In this document: piece by piece, positions 24,415 through 33,549 of the stretch
Position numbering within the stretch: position 1 is the stretch's first letter
Layout of the letters: each line of letters begins with the position of its first letter
Origin: Chloroflexi bacterium SZAS-1
GTDB taxonomy: Bacteria; Chloroflexota; Chloroflexia; Chloroflexales; Roseiflexaceae
NCBI GenBank assembly: GCA_018266315.1
Contig: JAFEAS010000034.1
Location: forward strand, 9,003 to 50,639
Reading direction: 5' to 3'
DNA: 41,637 nt
Position numbers and translations under genes: made by a program
The notes under the pieces: model-generated
What the model was told of the DNA's origin: nothing
Databases searched by the model: none
What the model saw: the letters and a program-made list of their open reading frames with translations, nothing else

Positions 24415-25017
24415 ATGGCCCTGATCAATGTTGCAACGCGTGAAATACATTGCAAGGTGGTGTACTACGGCCCTGGTATGGGCGGTAAAACCAGTAATCT
24501 GCAATATATCCATACGCAAGTTCCTAAAGAAGCGAAGGGTGATCTCCTTTCGATCGCAACGGAGACAGAACGAACGCTGTTCTTCGATTTTTTACCGCTT
24601 GATTTAGGGACGGTTGGCCCGAAGGATCGCAAATTTCAGGTTCGCTTTCATCTTTACACCGTGCCGGGCCAGGTGCTGTACGAACGCACCCGCACGGCGG
24701 TGCTTAATGGTGCGGATGGCGTGGTGTTCGTGGCCGATTCGCAGAAGCATAAGATGGAAGAGAATTTAAAGAGCTTACGCGAACTTGCCAACAATATCAC
24801 AAAAAATTTGGGTAAGAATTTTCGCGAATTCCCCATTATATTGCAATATAACAAGCGCGATCTTAAGAATGTTGCCACAATTGAAGAGCTTGATCGCTAC
24901 CTTAACCCCCCGGCGATGAATTTAGGGTGGCAGCGATATCCAGCAGTGGCCTATACGGGCGAAGGTGTACTCGACACCTTAAAGGCGATTAGTAAACTTG
25001 TTATCAGTAAGCTCTGA
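24415..25017 (+). CDS. MglA-type small Ras-like GTPase
   Basis: A 200-residue GTPase of normal length for MglA. The P-loop is GPGMGGKTSNL (about 19-29), switch I region ATETERTLFFDFLPLDLG carries the effector Thr, the G3 region is TVPGQVLYE (the MglA-specific PGQ instead of DxxGQ), and G4 is NKRD. MglA in Myxococcus and related GTPases in other phyla control pole identity, gliding and filament assembly with a roadblock partner. The upstream gene supplies that partner and the downstream DUF4388 gene is often linked to such modules. GAGAGGA lies just before the ATG. Confidence 0.93.
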   Translation: MALINVATREIHCKVVYYGPGMGGKTSNLQYIHTQVPKEAKGDLLSIATETERTLFFDFLPLDLGTVGPKDRKFQVRFHLYTVPGQVLYERTRTAVLNGADGVVFVADSQKHKMEENLKSLRELANNITKNLGKNFREFPIILQYNKRDLKNVATIEELDRYLNPPAMNLGWQRYPAVAYTGEGVLDTLKAISKLVISKL

Positions 25018-25097
25018 TTGTCGCATGTAGCGTTGCTCGGTAGCTGGGCCGAATACGTTCCTGTTGCGCCAGCGCGCTACGTGCATTCGAGATAACC

Positions 25098-25904
25098 ATG
25101 GCGTTGCAAGGTGATCTTGGCGATTTTTCGCTAATAGACATTATCCAGCTCCTCGATCTGAGCAAGAAAACTGGGGCGGTGTCGATGCGTGGCCGCCGCG
25201 GCCAGCAGGAATTTGACGGCTGGCTGTATTTTCGTGACGGCCGTATCATTGGCGCAAAACTTGGGAATATGCCGCCGCTGCATGCTGCCTATACCTTCTT
25301 TACGTTTACCTCAGGCCCCTTCCAATTCCACGACGATATTACTATCACGACCCCAACCATTACCCAAAGCAACGAAATGCTCATTATGGAAGGGGTGATG
25401 CACCAAGAAGCTTGGTCTAAAATTGAGGCGTATGCCCCAAGCTTAAATATGGTGCCCCAACTCGTGACAAACCCATCGTCTACCGGTAGTGAGATTAACC
25501 TGCAAGCCGACGAGTGGCGCGTGCTGACAATGGTAAATGCAAAAAATACGGTTGCACAGATCGCGCAGCGTAGTGGTTTAGGTGAAATGCGTACCTGCGA
25601 GATCATTGCTCAGTTGTTGGCGAGTGGCCTGGTGCAAAAACGTGAGATTAACCTGGCCGAAGTGCTTTTCCCCGAGCTTGACCGTATTGCCACGAGCGCA
25701 TTCGGTGTATCGGGCCAGGCGCTGCTGCACGACTCGTATGGGCGCGCGAATATCAAAGACCAATCGGCGGTTGCCCCCGAGCAAATTACAACTGCACTCG
25801 ATACATTCGAAGCGGCTGCCGCACGTGCATTTGGACAGGAACGATCGACACAGGTGGTACAACAGCTGCGTAACGTGGCCCAGCAGGTACTGAATAGTAT
25901 GTAG
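25098..25904 (+). CDS. DUF4388 (PATAN-like) regulatory protein
   Basis: A 268-residue protein. The N-terminal domain (about 1-100) is DUF4388: MALQGDLGDFSLIDIIQLLDLSKKTGAVSM...GWLYFRDGRIIGAKLGNMPP is diagnostic. About 145-190 resemble a winged-helix-like segment (VLTMVNAKNTVAQIAQRSGLGEMRTCEIIAQLLASGLV). The C-terminal helical part (200-268) has no motif. DUF4388 proteins are frequent near response regulators and MglA-type GTPases, where they are thought to act as effector or adaptor modules; that function is inference. It is 80 bases after the MglA gene on the same strand. Confidence 0.85.
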   Translation: MALQGDLGDFSLIDIIQLLDLSKKTGAVSMRGRRGQQEFDGWLYFRDGRIIGAKLGNMPPLHAAYTFFTFTSGPFQFHDDITITTPTITQSNEMLIMEGVMHQEAWSKIEAYAPSLNMVPQLVTNPSSTGSEINLQADEWRVLTMVNAKNTVAQIAQRSGLGEMRTCEIIAQLLASGLVQKREINLAEVLFPELDRIATSAFGVSGQALLHDSYGRANIKDQSAVAPEQITTALDTFEAAAARAFGQERSTQVVQQLRNVAQQVLNSM

Positions 25905-25924
25905 ATGTATGTGTGCTAGCCTCG

Positions 25925-26009
25925 TTGACGGCTGTGTAGCTTGTGGTAGGATGGAAGTCCGTTGATCGCGACTTTGCCCCGTCGCTGCGGGAGTGAAGCC
26001 GCGATTTTT
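25925..26009 (+). promoter_or_regulatory. Promoter and attenuator-like leader of purH
   Basis: TTGACG (25925-25930), 16 bases, TAGGAT (25947-25952). Soon after the expected start, ATCGCG (25965-25970) pairs with CGCGAT (26000-26005), with further inner pairing CCCG/CGGG, followed directly by TTTTG. This looks like an intrinsic terminator in the leader, which could regulate purH by attenuation. No full ZTP or PRPP riboswitch consensus is evident. Confidence 0.4.
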
Positions 26010-26031
26010 GTTACTATGGCAAGGAAGTATT

Positions 26032-27549
26032 GTGCGTACTCTCATTAGTGTTTCGGATAAGCGCGGCCTTGCTGCGTTTGCCAGTGGGTTGCAAAGCTTA
26101 GGGATTGAGATTTTTTCAACGGGAAATACCGCCCGAAATTTGGCTGAGGCGGGTGTCGTAGTACAATCGGTTAGCTCGCTCACCGGGTTTCCCGAAATCC
26201 TCGATGGCAGGGTCAAAACGCTGCACCCGGCAGTACATGGCGGTATTCTTGCGCGCCGCGATCGGCCCGAGCACCTGGCGGCGCTGGCAGAGCATGGGCT
26301 GGCCCCAATCGACATTGTGGTGGTGAATCTCTATCCATTCGCTGAGACGATTGCGCGCCCAGGCGTCACCCGCGATGAAGCGATTGAGCAGATCGATGTT
26401 GGTGGGCCAGCAATGGTGCGTGCTGCTGCCAAGAATCACCAGCATGTGCTGGTGGTGGTAAGTCCCGATGATTATAGCGAATTGCTCGCCGCCTTACGCG
26501 CGGGGCAGGTGACACCTGAGCTTCGGCAGCAACTCGCTGCGAAAGCGTTTGCCCATACCGCAGCCTATGATGCGGCAATCGCTGCATACCTCACAGCCGA
26601 TCCATTGCCGACGGTGCTGCCACTTGCCTTTCGTAAGGCCCAGGATCTACGTTATGGCGAGAACCCTCACCAGTCGGCTGCCCTTTACGGCGATTTTGGC
26701 AGCTTCTTTGAACAGCTGCACGGCAAAGAGCTTTCGTATATCAATATTCTTGATATTGCGGCAGTTCAAGAGCTTATCGAAGAATTTCCCGAGGAAGAAG
26801 GTGCCGCACTGGCGATCGTCAAACACACCAACCCATGCGGCGTAGGTGTGGGCCCGACACCGCTTGAAGCGTGGGAGCGCGCGTTTGCGACTGACCGCGA
26901 GGCTCCATTCGGCGGAATTATTGCCCTCAACCAGCAGCTCGACCTGGCGCTGGCACAAACGATCGATGAGATTTTTACCGAAATTATCATTGCACCGGCG
27001 TTTGCCGACGATGCGCTTGAGCTGCTTCTGCGCAAGAAAAACCGACGTTTGATGCGCGCGTTGCGTGGCGTTTCGCGCGAGCAGCGGCCAGTGCTGCATA
27101 GCGTACCGGGTGGCGTCCTTCTGCAACAGCCCGATCGCGCTCCGCTAGCGGAGGAGGCATTGCAAGTTGTGACCAAGCGTGCCCCAACCGATGCTGAATT
27201 GCGCGCATTGCAGTTCGGGTGGCGTGTTGTCAAACATGTGAAATCGAACGCGATCGTGTATGCGGCGGCGGATCGGACATTGGGTATTGGCGCAGGCCAG
27301 ATGAGCCGTGTCGATAGCTCGCGCTTGGCGATATGGAAGGCCCAGAATGCTGGTCTTTCGCTCGCAGGCTCAATAGTCGCAAGCGATGCGCTATTTCCAT
27401 TTCCCGATAGTATTGAAGCTGCCGCCGCTGCAGGTGCCACTGCCGTCATTCAGCCTGGGGGATCGGTGCGCGACGATGAGGTGATTGCCGCTGCGGATCG
27501 CTTAGGGTTAGCCATGGTCTTTACTGGGCGGCGCCACTTCCGCCACTGA
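26032..27549 (+). CDS. purH: Bifunctional AICAR formyltransferase / IMP cyclohydrolase
   Basis: About 505 residues, the usual length. It performs the last two steps of purine synthesis: AICAR to FAICAR to IMP. The N-terminal MGS-like IMP cyclohydrolase domain (about 1-145) shows [41 protein letters not shown] and [11 protein letters not shown]. The AICAR transformylase domain contains [27 protein letters not shown], the [17 protein letters not shown] segment, [27 protein letters not shown] and [15 protein letters not shown]. The start is GTG 26032 with AAGGAAG upstream; an earlier in-frame GTG at 25993 lies in the leader hairpin. HisIE follows after 17 bases, so purH and hisIE are probably co-transcribed. 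Confidence 0.97.
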   Translation: MRTLISVSDKRGLAAFASGLQSLGIEIFSTGNTARNLAEAGVVVQSVSSLTGFPEILDGRVKTLHPAVHGGILARRDRPEHLAALAEHGLAPIDIVVVNLYPFAETIARPGVTRDEAIEQIDVGGPAMVRAAAKNHQHVLVVVSPDDYSELLAALRAGQVTPELRQQLAAKAFAHTAAYDAAIAAYLTADPLPTVLPLAFRKAQDLRYGENPHQSAALYGDFGSFFEQLHGKELSYINILDIAAVQELIEEFPEEEGAALAIVKHTNPCGVGVGPTPLEAWERAFATDREAPFGGIIALNQQLDLALAQTIDEIFTEIIIAPAFADDALELLLRKKNRRLMRALRGVSREQRPVLHSVPGGVLLQQPDRAPLAEEALQVVTKRAPTDAELRALQFGWRVVKHVKSNAIVYAAADRTLGIGAGQMSRVDSSRLAIWKAQNAGLSLAGSIVASDALFPFPDSIEAAAAAGATAVIQPGGSVRDDEVIAAADRLGLAMVFTGRRHFRH

Positions 27550-27566
27550 TATAGAGAGAGCGTCCC

Positions 27567-28181
27567 GTGAAATTTAATGAGCAAGGGTTGATACCGGCGA
27601 TTGTTCAGCACGCCCGTAGTGGCGAAGTGCTTATGCTTGGCTATATGACCGAGGAAGCGCTCAATATCACGGTTGAAACCCAACAGGTTACGTTCTGGAG
27701 TCGCAGCCGCCAAGAGCTATGGACTAAAGGCGAAACGTCGGGCCATACACTTCGGGTTGTTAGCATCCGGCAAGATTGCGATGGCGATGCACTACTTATA
27801 TTGGCCGAACCGGCAGGGCCAACCTGCCATACCGGCGCGCCGAGTTGCTTTTTTCGCGATTTGGATGGTACAGTAGAAAGCGAGCGCCTACCCGCGATCA
27901 CAATGCTTACACAGCTTGGCGATATTATTACGCAACGCGCGGTTGAGCTACCCGAAGGCGCGTATACAACCAGGTTGCTGAAGGGCGGCGTCGATCGCAT
28001 CGGGAAAAAGATTGGCGAAGAAGCAGCCGAGGTGATTATTGCGGCAAAAAATGGCGCTGCTGACGAGCTTACCTGGGAAATGGCCGATCTGCTCTATCAT
28101 TCATTCGTGTTGCTGGTTGAGCAACATGTTCCGCTTGAAGCCGTGTGGCGCGAGTTACGCCGTCGGCATGGCTCAATGTGA
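27567..28181 (+). CDS. hisIE: Bifunctional phosphoribosyl-AMP cyclohydrolase / phosphoribosyl-ATP pyrophosphatase
   Basis: A 204-residue fusion of the second and third steps of histidine synthesis. HisI (about 1-115): [44 protein letters not shown] with the zinc-binding Asp/Cys, and [11 protein letters not shown]. HisE (about 120-200): [25 protein letters not shown] with the metal-binding Glu cluster, and [14 protein letters not shown]. The start is GTG 27567 with a GAGAGAG site. It sits 17 bases after purH, which links purine and histidine metabolism (the histidine pathway releases AICAR, the purH substrate). Confidence 0.96.
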   Translation: MKFNEQGLIPAIVQHARSGEVLMLGYMTEEALNITVETQQVTFWSRSRQELWTKGETSGHTLRVVSIRQDCDGDALLILAEPAGPTCHTGAPSCFFRDLDGTVESERLPAITMLTQLGDIITQRAVELPEGAYTTRLLKGGVDRIGKKIGEEAAEVIIAAKNGAADELTWEMADLLYHSFVLLVEQHVPLEAVWRELRRRHGSM

Positions 28182-28195
28182 CACAAGGAAACAGT

Positions 28196-30637
28196 ATGGA
28201 GACCCAGGCTGGTTGGGCGCTCGTTGTCGATGGCGATGAGGCGTTGCATCCACTATACCGGCAGGTGTTAAGTAATTTGGGTTTTGCTGTCGATCTGTGC
28301 GCCCGCGAACCGCAGGTGTTGCGGGCGCTTTCGCGGCGTAGCTTTGATCTTGTGCTGCTCGATCCTCGCACCTCGGGTGTGCAGGGCGTCAGCGTGCTTT
28401 CACAAATCTACCGGCAGACCTCGCCTGCTGCGGTTATTGTACTGGCACAGGAGCTTCCCTTTGAAAATGCTGCGGTGTCTCTGCGCGATTTTGGGCCGGG
28501 GCTGCTGAGCAAACCGTGTATCGCCGAGCAACTGAACGAGATGGTGGTTGCAGTGATGCGCGTGCGCGATGGCTCGCTCAACCAGGCGCACTTTAACACG
28601 GCCAAGGTGCTTGCACCGGTTGAGGAAGAATTGGGCCTGCTTTACCAGCAGGTTGTACGCATCGTTCTTGCGCGCTTTAGCGCCGATCGCGTCTCGCTTA
28701 TGTTATGGAATGATGGCAGCGACTTGATTAATGTGGTGGCATCGGAAGGATTTCCGTTCGCGAAACCGGGCCACCGAACGGCCCTACTCTACGATAGCTT
28801 GTCGGGCTGGGTCATTCGGCATATGGAGCCACTGCTGCTGGAACCCGATGTTGATCTTCCGTTTGATCTCCAGAATAGCTGGCGTAACGATGCGCTTTGT
28901 TCGGGCATGTGTGTGCCCCTGGCTGTGCGTGGACGTGTCATTGGCGTGCTCACAGCTGCGCGTCGCTGCGACCGAACCGCATATACGAATGCTGATCTTG
29001 AAGCGATGGTTTCGCTAACGTATCAGGCGACCTGGGTTCTAGATTATGTGCAAGCGCATATTCAAAGCCAACGCCGATCGCAATTGCTGGTGCGCCTTTA
29101 TAACCTGGGAAATGCCTTACTTCTGGCGAATGATGTTCAAGAGGTGCTGCACCTTACGATTGAGCACATCCAGGCGACCTTACCGGGTGCCTATGGGTTT
29201 GTGTTTTTGCGCGAGAGCGAGTCGCCAGGCATCGACCGGGTAGTTGCGCTTAATGGCGCCCTCCAGCCGGTTGTTGAACCTGATGATTTGCACTACGACC
29301 CGGGGTTGGTTGGGCAGGTGCTCGCCGATGGTATTCCTCGGTTGCGGCAAGCCTCGAATCAGCGCGAGCTAGCTACCTGGGAGCAGCAGCTGATTGAACA
29401 TACTGACCAGGTGCTGTGTTGCGCCGCGCTGAAGACCGATTTATCAGTCTATGGCGCGATTGAGATTGTGACGCAGCCGCTTTCGTTTGGGGAAGATGAG
29501 CTGCAATATTTAGTTGCTGCTGCAACCCTGATCGCGCCAATTATCGAAAAAGTACAGCGCTATGTGGCTATTACGTGGGCTGCCGAGCGCTACAGCGCCC
29601 TCTTTCAGGCCGGTTCGGATGCGAGTTTGCTTATCGATATGAAGAGCACGGCGATTGTGTTAGCGAACCGCATGGCAGAACGTCTCAGTGGTTATAGCCA
29701 GGCCGAGCTTTCCCTAATTGCGCCTGCGCGCTTGATCGCGCCCGGGCGCGCTGGTCGGCCTGCTGCGACCGTGGCTGATCTGTTAGCCGGGCGCATATCG
29801 GAATACGAAGGGTACCTGCATACTCGTAGCGGCTATAACGTACCAGTATCGTTTGCCACCAGCATTGTGATGCACGCTGGCGTGCCATATGTGTTGCTGA
29901 TGATGCGCAACAATACCGAAGCGCAGCGCCAGGCACAGCAGGCAGCCCAGCAAGAGAAACTTGCCGGAATGACGCGCCTCACAGCCTCGATTGCGCATGA
30001 GGTAAATAACCCACTTCAGGCGCTGCATAATACGCTGCACCTGCTGCTCAATCGCCCGTTCACCGAAGAGAAGCGCGAGCGGCTGCTCAGTATGGCACAG
30101 ATGGAGGTCAATCGGCTAACGGATATTGTGCGGCGTATGCTTGATCTGCACCGGCCTGCAATGGAAGATATGCGGCCCAGCTCGGTACATAGCCTGCTCG
30201 ATGGCGCGCTAACCAGCGCTGCACCGCAGCTGCTGCAGCATCAGGTGCAGATTGAGCGCGATTGGGTTGAGCAGCTGCCGCGCGTGCTGGCGATTGGCGG
30301 GCATTTGAAGCAGGCATTCTATGATCTTATTGTGAATGCGGCTGAAGCGATGCCGAATGGCGGGCGGCTGATCATTCGCACCCGAGCGGAAGAGAATGGT
30401 AACCAGCCTACACGCGTGCTGATAGATTTTATCGATAATGGGCCAGGGATATCAGAGAGCGAGGCAAAGCTCATCTTCGAGCCATTCTATTCGACAAAAC
30501 GTACCAGCCTGGGCCTGGGCCTCGCAATTAGCTATAGTATTGTGGAGCGGCACGGCGGTGCGCTTTCGGTCAGCAGCAGTGCCAATGGCAGCACCTTTCA
30601 GGTGACGTTGCCAGCTGCCCAGGCGCTGCTACCCTAA
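28196..30637 (+). CDS. REC-GAF-GAF-PAS sensor histidine kinase (NtrB-like)
   Basis: About 813 residues. Order: receiver domain (1-115) with phospho-acceptor Asp in DLVLLDP and Lys in LLSKP; two GAF domains (about 130-290 and 300-450); PAS domain (about 465-570, YSALFQAGSDASLLIDM); HisKA (about 595-660) with phosphorylated His in ASIAHEVNNPLQALHN; HATPase_c (about 700-810) with N-box NAAEAMPNGG, G1 DNGPGI, F-box FEPFYSTKR and G2 LGLGLAIS. The H-box and Asn-rich form are those of NtrB-type kinases. No membrane segment: a cytosolic kinase. The receiver at the N-terminus suggests phosphorelay input. A sigma-54 activator lies 3.5 kb away and is a plausible but unproven partner. The start ATG 28196 has AAGGAAA upstream. 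Confidence 0.9.
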   Translation: METQAGWALVVDGDEALHPLYRQVLSNLGFAVDLCAREPQVLRALSRRSFDLVLLDPRTSGVQGVSVLSQIYRQTSPAAVIVLAQELPFENAAVSLRDFGPGLLSKPCIAEQLNEMVVAVMRVRDGSLNQAHFNTAKVLAPVEEELGLLYQQVVRIVLARFSADRVSLMLWNDGSDLINVVASEGFPFAKPGHRTALLYDSLSGWVIRHMEPLLLEPDVDLPFDLQNSWRNDALCSGMCVPLAVRGRVIGVLTAARRCDRTAYTNADLEAMVSLTYQATWVLDYVQAHIQSQRRSQLLVRLYNLGNALLLANDVQEVLHLTIEHIQATLPGAYGFVFLRESESPGIDRVVALNGALQPVVEPDDLHYDPGLVGQVLADGIPRLRQASNQRELATWEQQLIEHTDQVLCCAALKTDLSVYGAIEIVTQPLSFGEDELQYLVAAATLIAPIIEKVQRYVAITWAAERYSALFQAGSDASLLIDMKSTAIVLANRMAERLSGYSQAELSLIAPARLIAPGRAGRPAATVADLLAGRISEYEGYLHTRSGYNVPVSFATSIVMHAGVPYVLLMMRNNTEAQRQAQQAAQQEKLAGMTRLTASIAHEVNNPLQALHNTLHLLLNRPFTEEKRERLLSMAQMEVNRLTDIVRRMLDLHRPAMEDMRPSSVHSLLDGALTSAAPQLLQHQVQIERDWVEQLPRVLAIGGHLKQAFYDLIVNAAEAMPNGGRLIIRTRAEENGNQPTRVLIDFIDNGPGISESEAKLIFEPFYSTKRTSLGLGLAISYSIVERHGGALSVSSSANGSTFQVTLPAAQALLP

Positions 30638-30656
30638 ACGCGACTTAATTGTTCTC

Positions 30657-30700
30657 ATAAAAACAGGGATGGGGCGGCTTAGGCTGCCCCATCCCTGTTT
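30657..30700. terminator. Strong bidirectional terminator
   Basis: A perfect 15-bp stem AAACAGGGATGGGGC / GCCCCATCCCTGTTT (30661-30675 with 30686-30700), extended inside by five pairs to a TTAG loop. Flanked by T-runs for both strands between convergent genes (kinase and GlsB-like). Confidence 0.9.
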
Positions 30701-30725
30701 CATTATGCCTGTGCCCGCGCCAGTT

Positions 30726-31028
30726 TTAGCGCTGGGTAAATAGGCGTACCCGCCCACTGTTGCGCAGCAGTTTAAGCACATAGAGTAAGACAATCGAACC
30801 AAGCAGCGCCCACAGCAGATTAAACGGTAACGTGCCGATTATAAGCGCTGTAAACGGTAGGTTCGGAATATGTGCCAGATTGGCGAGTGCTGTGCCAAGA
30901 TAGGCACCAATGACGCCTACAATAATTGAAACGAGTAGACTGCCCGGGCTAAATGCAACGATCCATTGGGCGATTGCACCGCAAATACCCGCAATCACGA
31001 GCAAGGTCAACAGCTGAAGCAAATCCAC
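30726..31028 (-). CDS. GlsB/YeaQ/YmgE-type small membrane protein
   Basis: About 100 residues with three hydrophobic helices (roughly 3-25, 32-52 and 60-85). The pattern of an initial GAIAQWIV turn, a glycine-rich second helix (IIVGVIGAYLGTALA) and a third helix fits the GlsB/YeaQ/YmgE (transglycosylase-associated) family of stress-related small membrane proteins. The start is GTG 31028, because AAGGAGG lies five bases upstream; an in-frame ATG at 31043 would place that site inside the coding region. Function in this family is uncertain. Confidence 0.75.
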   Translation of the reverse strand: MDLLQLLTLLVIAGICGAIAQWIVAFSPGSLLVSIIVGVIGAYLGTALANLAHIPNLPFTALIIGTLPFNLLWALLGSIVLLYVLKLLRNSGRVRLFTQR

Positions 31029-31134
31029 CAGAACCTCCTTCATGTGAGCGGAATGTACGCCAGATGAACGTTCGCGGTATTCTCGTGCCTGACGCTACTG
31101 TAGCGCAAGTAGTAGGCTACGTCAATAGCCTGGC

Positions 31135-31605
31135 TCAGCGATTGCGCGGATCATCCATATCAATAATCGTCGGGCGGCGCGGCAATGCCTGGGCATCGTG
31201 GGCTGGGGTGGCTTGTTGATACTGTTCGGCATATTCCCAGTGCTGTGTGCCCAGGTTGAGCATTCGCGCCGCAGCCCAGCTGACGGTGAAGGTTGGAATG
31301 ACGTTGGTTAGTGGAATGAGCGCTTCGATGGTGGCTTTATTGCGTAGGTTCGGCAATCCCATACGGTCGAGTACCACCCACATAATTGGCGCTGAAAAAA
31401 TATCAAGCCCAAAATCCAGTAGATCGAGCAGAATGACGAGTGGCAGCGGAATCGCACGCATGGTAGTAAAAAAGTCGGCGTCGCGCGGGATGCGCAACCG
31501 GCGAATACTGCGTACCAGTGCGAACAAGCCCACCAGGGCAACAACGACACAGATACCCATTATAATTAAGAGCGTGCCAAGTAAGCTGCGTAATGTTTCA
31601 TCCAT
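31135..31605 (-). CDS. Small membrane protein of unknown function
   Basis: A 156-residue protein with two to three hydrophobic stretches (about 8-30, 50-72 and, weaker, 95-112), basic loops (SIRRLRIPRD) and a hydrophilic C-terminus ending DMDDPRNR. GAGGAAA precedes the ATG. No family recognised. It is the second of three small membrane genes in line with rpoN, 28 bases from the next upstream gene. Confidence 0.7.
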   Translation of the reverse strand: MDETLRSLLGTLLIIMGICVVVALVGLFALVRSIRRLRIPRDADFFTTMRAIPLPLVILLDLLDFGLDIFSAPIMWVVLDRMGLPNLRNKATIEALIPLTNVIPTFTVSWAAARMLNLGTQHWEYAEQYQQATPAHDAQALPRRPTIIDMDDPRNR

Positions 31606-31633
31606 AGTCTATTTCCTCGCGTTGCTTAGTACT

Positions 31634-31912
31634 TTATCTCTGGCGCGAATAGCCGCGCCGGCCCCGCCCAAGTGCAAAGCCGAGCGCGAGACAGCCCAGC
31701 GCCAGCACCAAAGTCGAAAATTCGAGGGTAGCACCAAAGCGTGGCTGCCCTGCGTCGAGCGTGCTAAGCCAGCTGGGTAGGGTAGTAACTGCAAAAAACC
31801 AGCCGAATACCGGGTTGCTTGGCCGGGCTGCGAATAAACGCAATACTACTCGTGCGAGCAACAGTGCCCCCGCCGTTCCCAACAGCATCGCGGCAATATG
31901 ACGATAGAACAT
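31634..31912 (-). CDS. Small membrane protein of unknown function
   Basis: A 92-residue protein with two or three hydrophobic helices (about 5-27, 37-50 and 63-82) and a basic tail (GRGRRGYSRQR). The ribosome binding site is weak. No family recognised. It lies between rpoN and the 156-residue membrane gene on the same strand, with 84 bases separating it from the rpoN stop. Confidence 0.6.
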   Translation of the reverse strand: MFYRHIAAMLLGTAGALLLARVVLRLFAARPSNPVFGWFFAVTTLPSWLSTLDAGQPRFGATLEFSTLVLALGCLALGFALGRGRRGYSRQR

Positions 31913-31996
31913 AGGCTTAGTTGCAACTTATCGTAGCTAGAGCTTTCGCTTGCTGGTGTATGCCGAGAGAAATTGCTTGGGTGAGCGAAAGTTCTA

Positions 31997-33376
31997 TTAG
32001 CGTAAGGTTGAAGGTAAAATCCCGAGCTGTCCGCGGTATTTTGTCACAGTGCGGCGTGCGACATCTAGCCCGCGCTGGCGCAGAATTTCAACAATATCCT
32101 GATCGGTGAGCGGCGTCGTTTCGTTAGCGATCAGCTCTTGAATCACATCCTTAATTGATAACGATGCCGTAAAGAAATGGCTGAATGGCACAATCTCCTT
32201 ACTCGGCAGCTGGACATATTTGTTCGCTGTTGCGCGGCTCACCGTCGATTCGTGTACTCCAAGTACTGCAGCGATCTCGGCGCGGGTAAGTGCAGCGAGG
32301 TGGCGCACACCATGACGCAGGTAAGCTTCCTGCCGGTCGATGAGGACTTCGGCAATGCGTCGGATGGTTTCACGGCGCTGGCGCATATTGGTGAGGAATA
32401 GCCGGGCACGCGTGACAAACGTGCTCAAGTGCTCGCGTTCTTCCGCCGAAATATCTTGTTGCTGGCGCATAGCCGATTGCGCTAGCTCCTGGTAAAGTGG
32501 GTTGAGGCGCAAATAGAAGCGCCGTGATTCGACCACCTCGGCAATGAGCTGATTATTCTCTTCGCGGATAACAACATCGGGCAGTACAAACGAGGTTTCG
32601 GCTGCGCCGGTGTTATCGCTCGCACGTTCCAGCGGGAATGGGCGGAGGTGCTGGCGCATGAAATCGCGCGCCGCAACGACATCATCGTATTCGATCCCTA
32701 GCGCCTGGGCAATAATGCCATAGCGATGTTCGCCGAGGTCGAACCAGTGCTCGCTGATAATTGTGCGAATATGTGGGTTGCTCAAGCCGTGGCGCTCAAT
32801 CCGCGCAACCTGAATGAGTAAGCACTCTTGTACATTCCGCGCCCCAATGCCTGCCGGTGCCAGCTCTTGCATTTTCAGTAACACACGTTCAACCTCAGCA
32901 GCTGTCGTTTTGAGCGTCTCCGCAATGTCGTCGATCTCGCCGTCGAGGAATCCATGCTCATCGAGTGAGCCGATCAGGTAGTCGGCAATAGCGTGATCCT
33001 CGGCGGGTAAGCTGATGTGCAAATCGCGCTCAAGGGTTTCACGCAGGCTCGAGGGTGCGGCAATCGCCAGTAGCGGGTCGAAGTCGTCTTCGGAGGGGGC
33101 GCTGCTTGAGTCATCGCGCTCGGCTTCAGCGAGCTTCATATCTTCGTGTAAGCAGTAAATGCAGGTTGCCCCGCTTAGCGGGCGGCCACAACGGCTGCAT
33201 AGCGCCTCGTCGCTTTCGGCCTGCTCGAGCGCTGGGTTGTCTTCAAGCTCGTTCTGCACCAGCTGCTGTAGCTCTTGGGTAGAAAGTACCAGCATATTAT
33301 TCAACGCAATCAATGCTGGCGATGCCTTCATCTGCTGCTGGGGCAGCAGATTCATTCCCATGTTCATATCCATCAT
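31997..33376 (-). CDS. rpoN: RNA polymerase sigma-54 factor
   Basis: A 459-residue protein. Region I (about 14-50) has the Gln-rich activator-contact segment QQQMKASPALIALNNMLVLSTQELQQLVQNELEDNPALE; the core-binding domain (about 110-245) has SLDEHGFLDGEIDDIAETL and LAPAGIGARNVQECLLIQ; the DNA-binding domain follows with a helix-turn-helix (LTRAEIAAVLGVHESTVSRATANKYVQLP) and ends with the RpoN box ARRTVTKYRG, which reads the -24 element. Between region I and the core-binding domain is an inserted CxxC-x8-CxxC motif (C60, C63, C72, C75), a probable zinc site unusual in sigma-54 of other phyla. GAGGT precedes the ATG. The partner activator is at 34133-35503. Confidence 0.97.
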   Translation of the reverse strand: MMDMNMGMNLLPQQQMKASPALIALNNMLVLSTQELQQLVQNELEDNPALEQAESDEALCSRCGRPLSGATCIYCLHEDMKLAEAERDDSSSAPSEDDFDPLLAIAAPSSLRETLERDLHISLPAEDHAIADYLIGSLDEHGFLDGEIDDIAETLKTTAAEVERVLLKMQELAPAGIGARNVQECLLIQVARIERHGLSNPHIRTIISEHWFDLGEHRYGIIAQALGIEYDDVVAARDFMRQHLRPFPLERASDNTGAAETSFVLPDVVIREENNQLIAEVVESRRFYLRLNPLYQELAQSAMRQQQDISAEEREHLSTFVTRARLFLTNMRQRRETIRRIAEVLIDRQEAYLRHGVRHLAALTRAEIAAVLGVHESTVSRATANKYVQLPSKEIVPFSHFFTASLSIKDVIQELIANETTPLTDQDIVEILRQRGLDVARRTVTKYRGQLGILPSTLR

Positions 33377-33490
33377 AGCTGTGACCTCAGCAATCGATGA
33401 TTCGTCATATTATCTAAGAAACCTGCGATGCCCTTATCAGGAAGTGATCATCGTGTCTCGGCTCATCGCACCATACAATAGTATTGCCGG

Positions 33491-33506
33491 CGGCACACAA
33501 TGTGCT
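33491..33506 (+). promoter_or_regulatory. Sigma-54 (-24/-12) promoter upstream of the membrane protein gene
   Basis: CGGCAC-ACAAT-GTGCT fits the consensus TGGCAC-N5-TTGCT with two mismatches and keeps the diagnostic GG (33492-33493) and GC (33504-33505) separated by ten bases. It lies 44 bases before the ATG, in the gap shared with rpoN. Confidence 0.55.
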
Positions 33507-33549
33507 TCAAGTTTAGACAATAGCGTCGCTTATTGGGGGGTACACCACA

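Noticed and set aside
25953..26031. Known purine-related riboswitch (ZTP or PRPP) before purH
   Set aside because: A few bases recall the ZTP motif, but the core GACUGGCG and CCGCCUGGGC sequences are not present.
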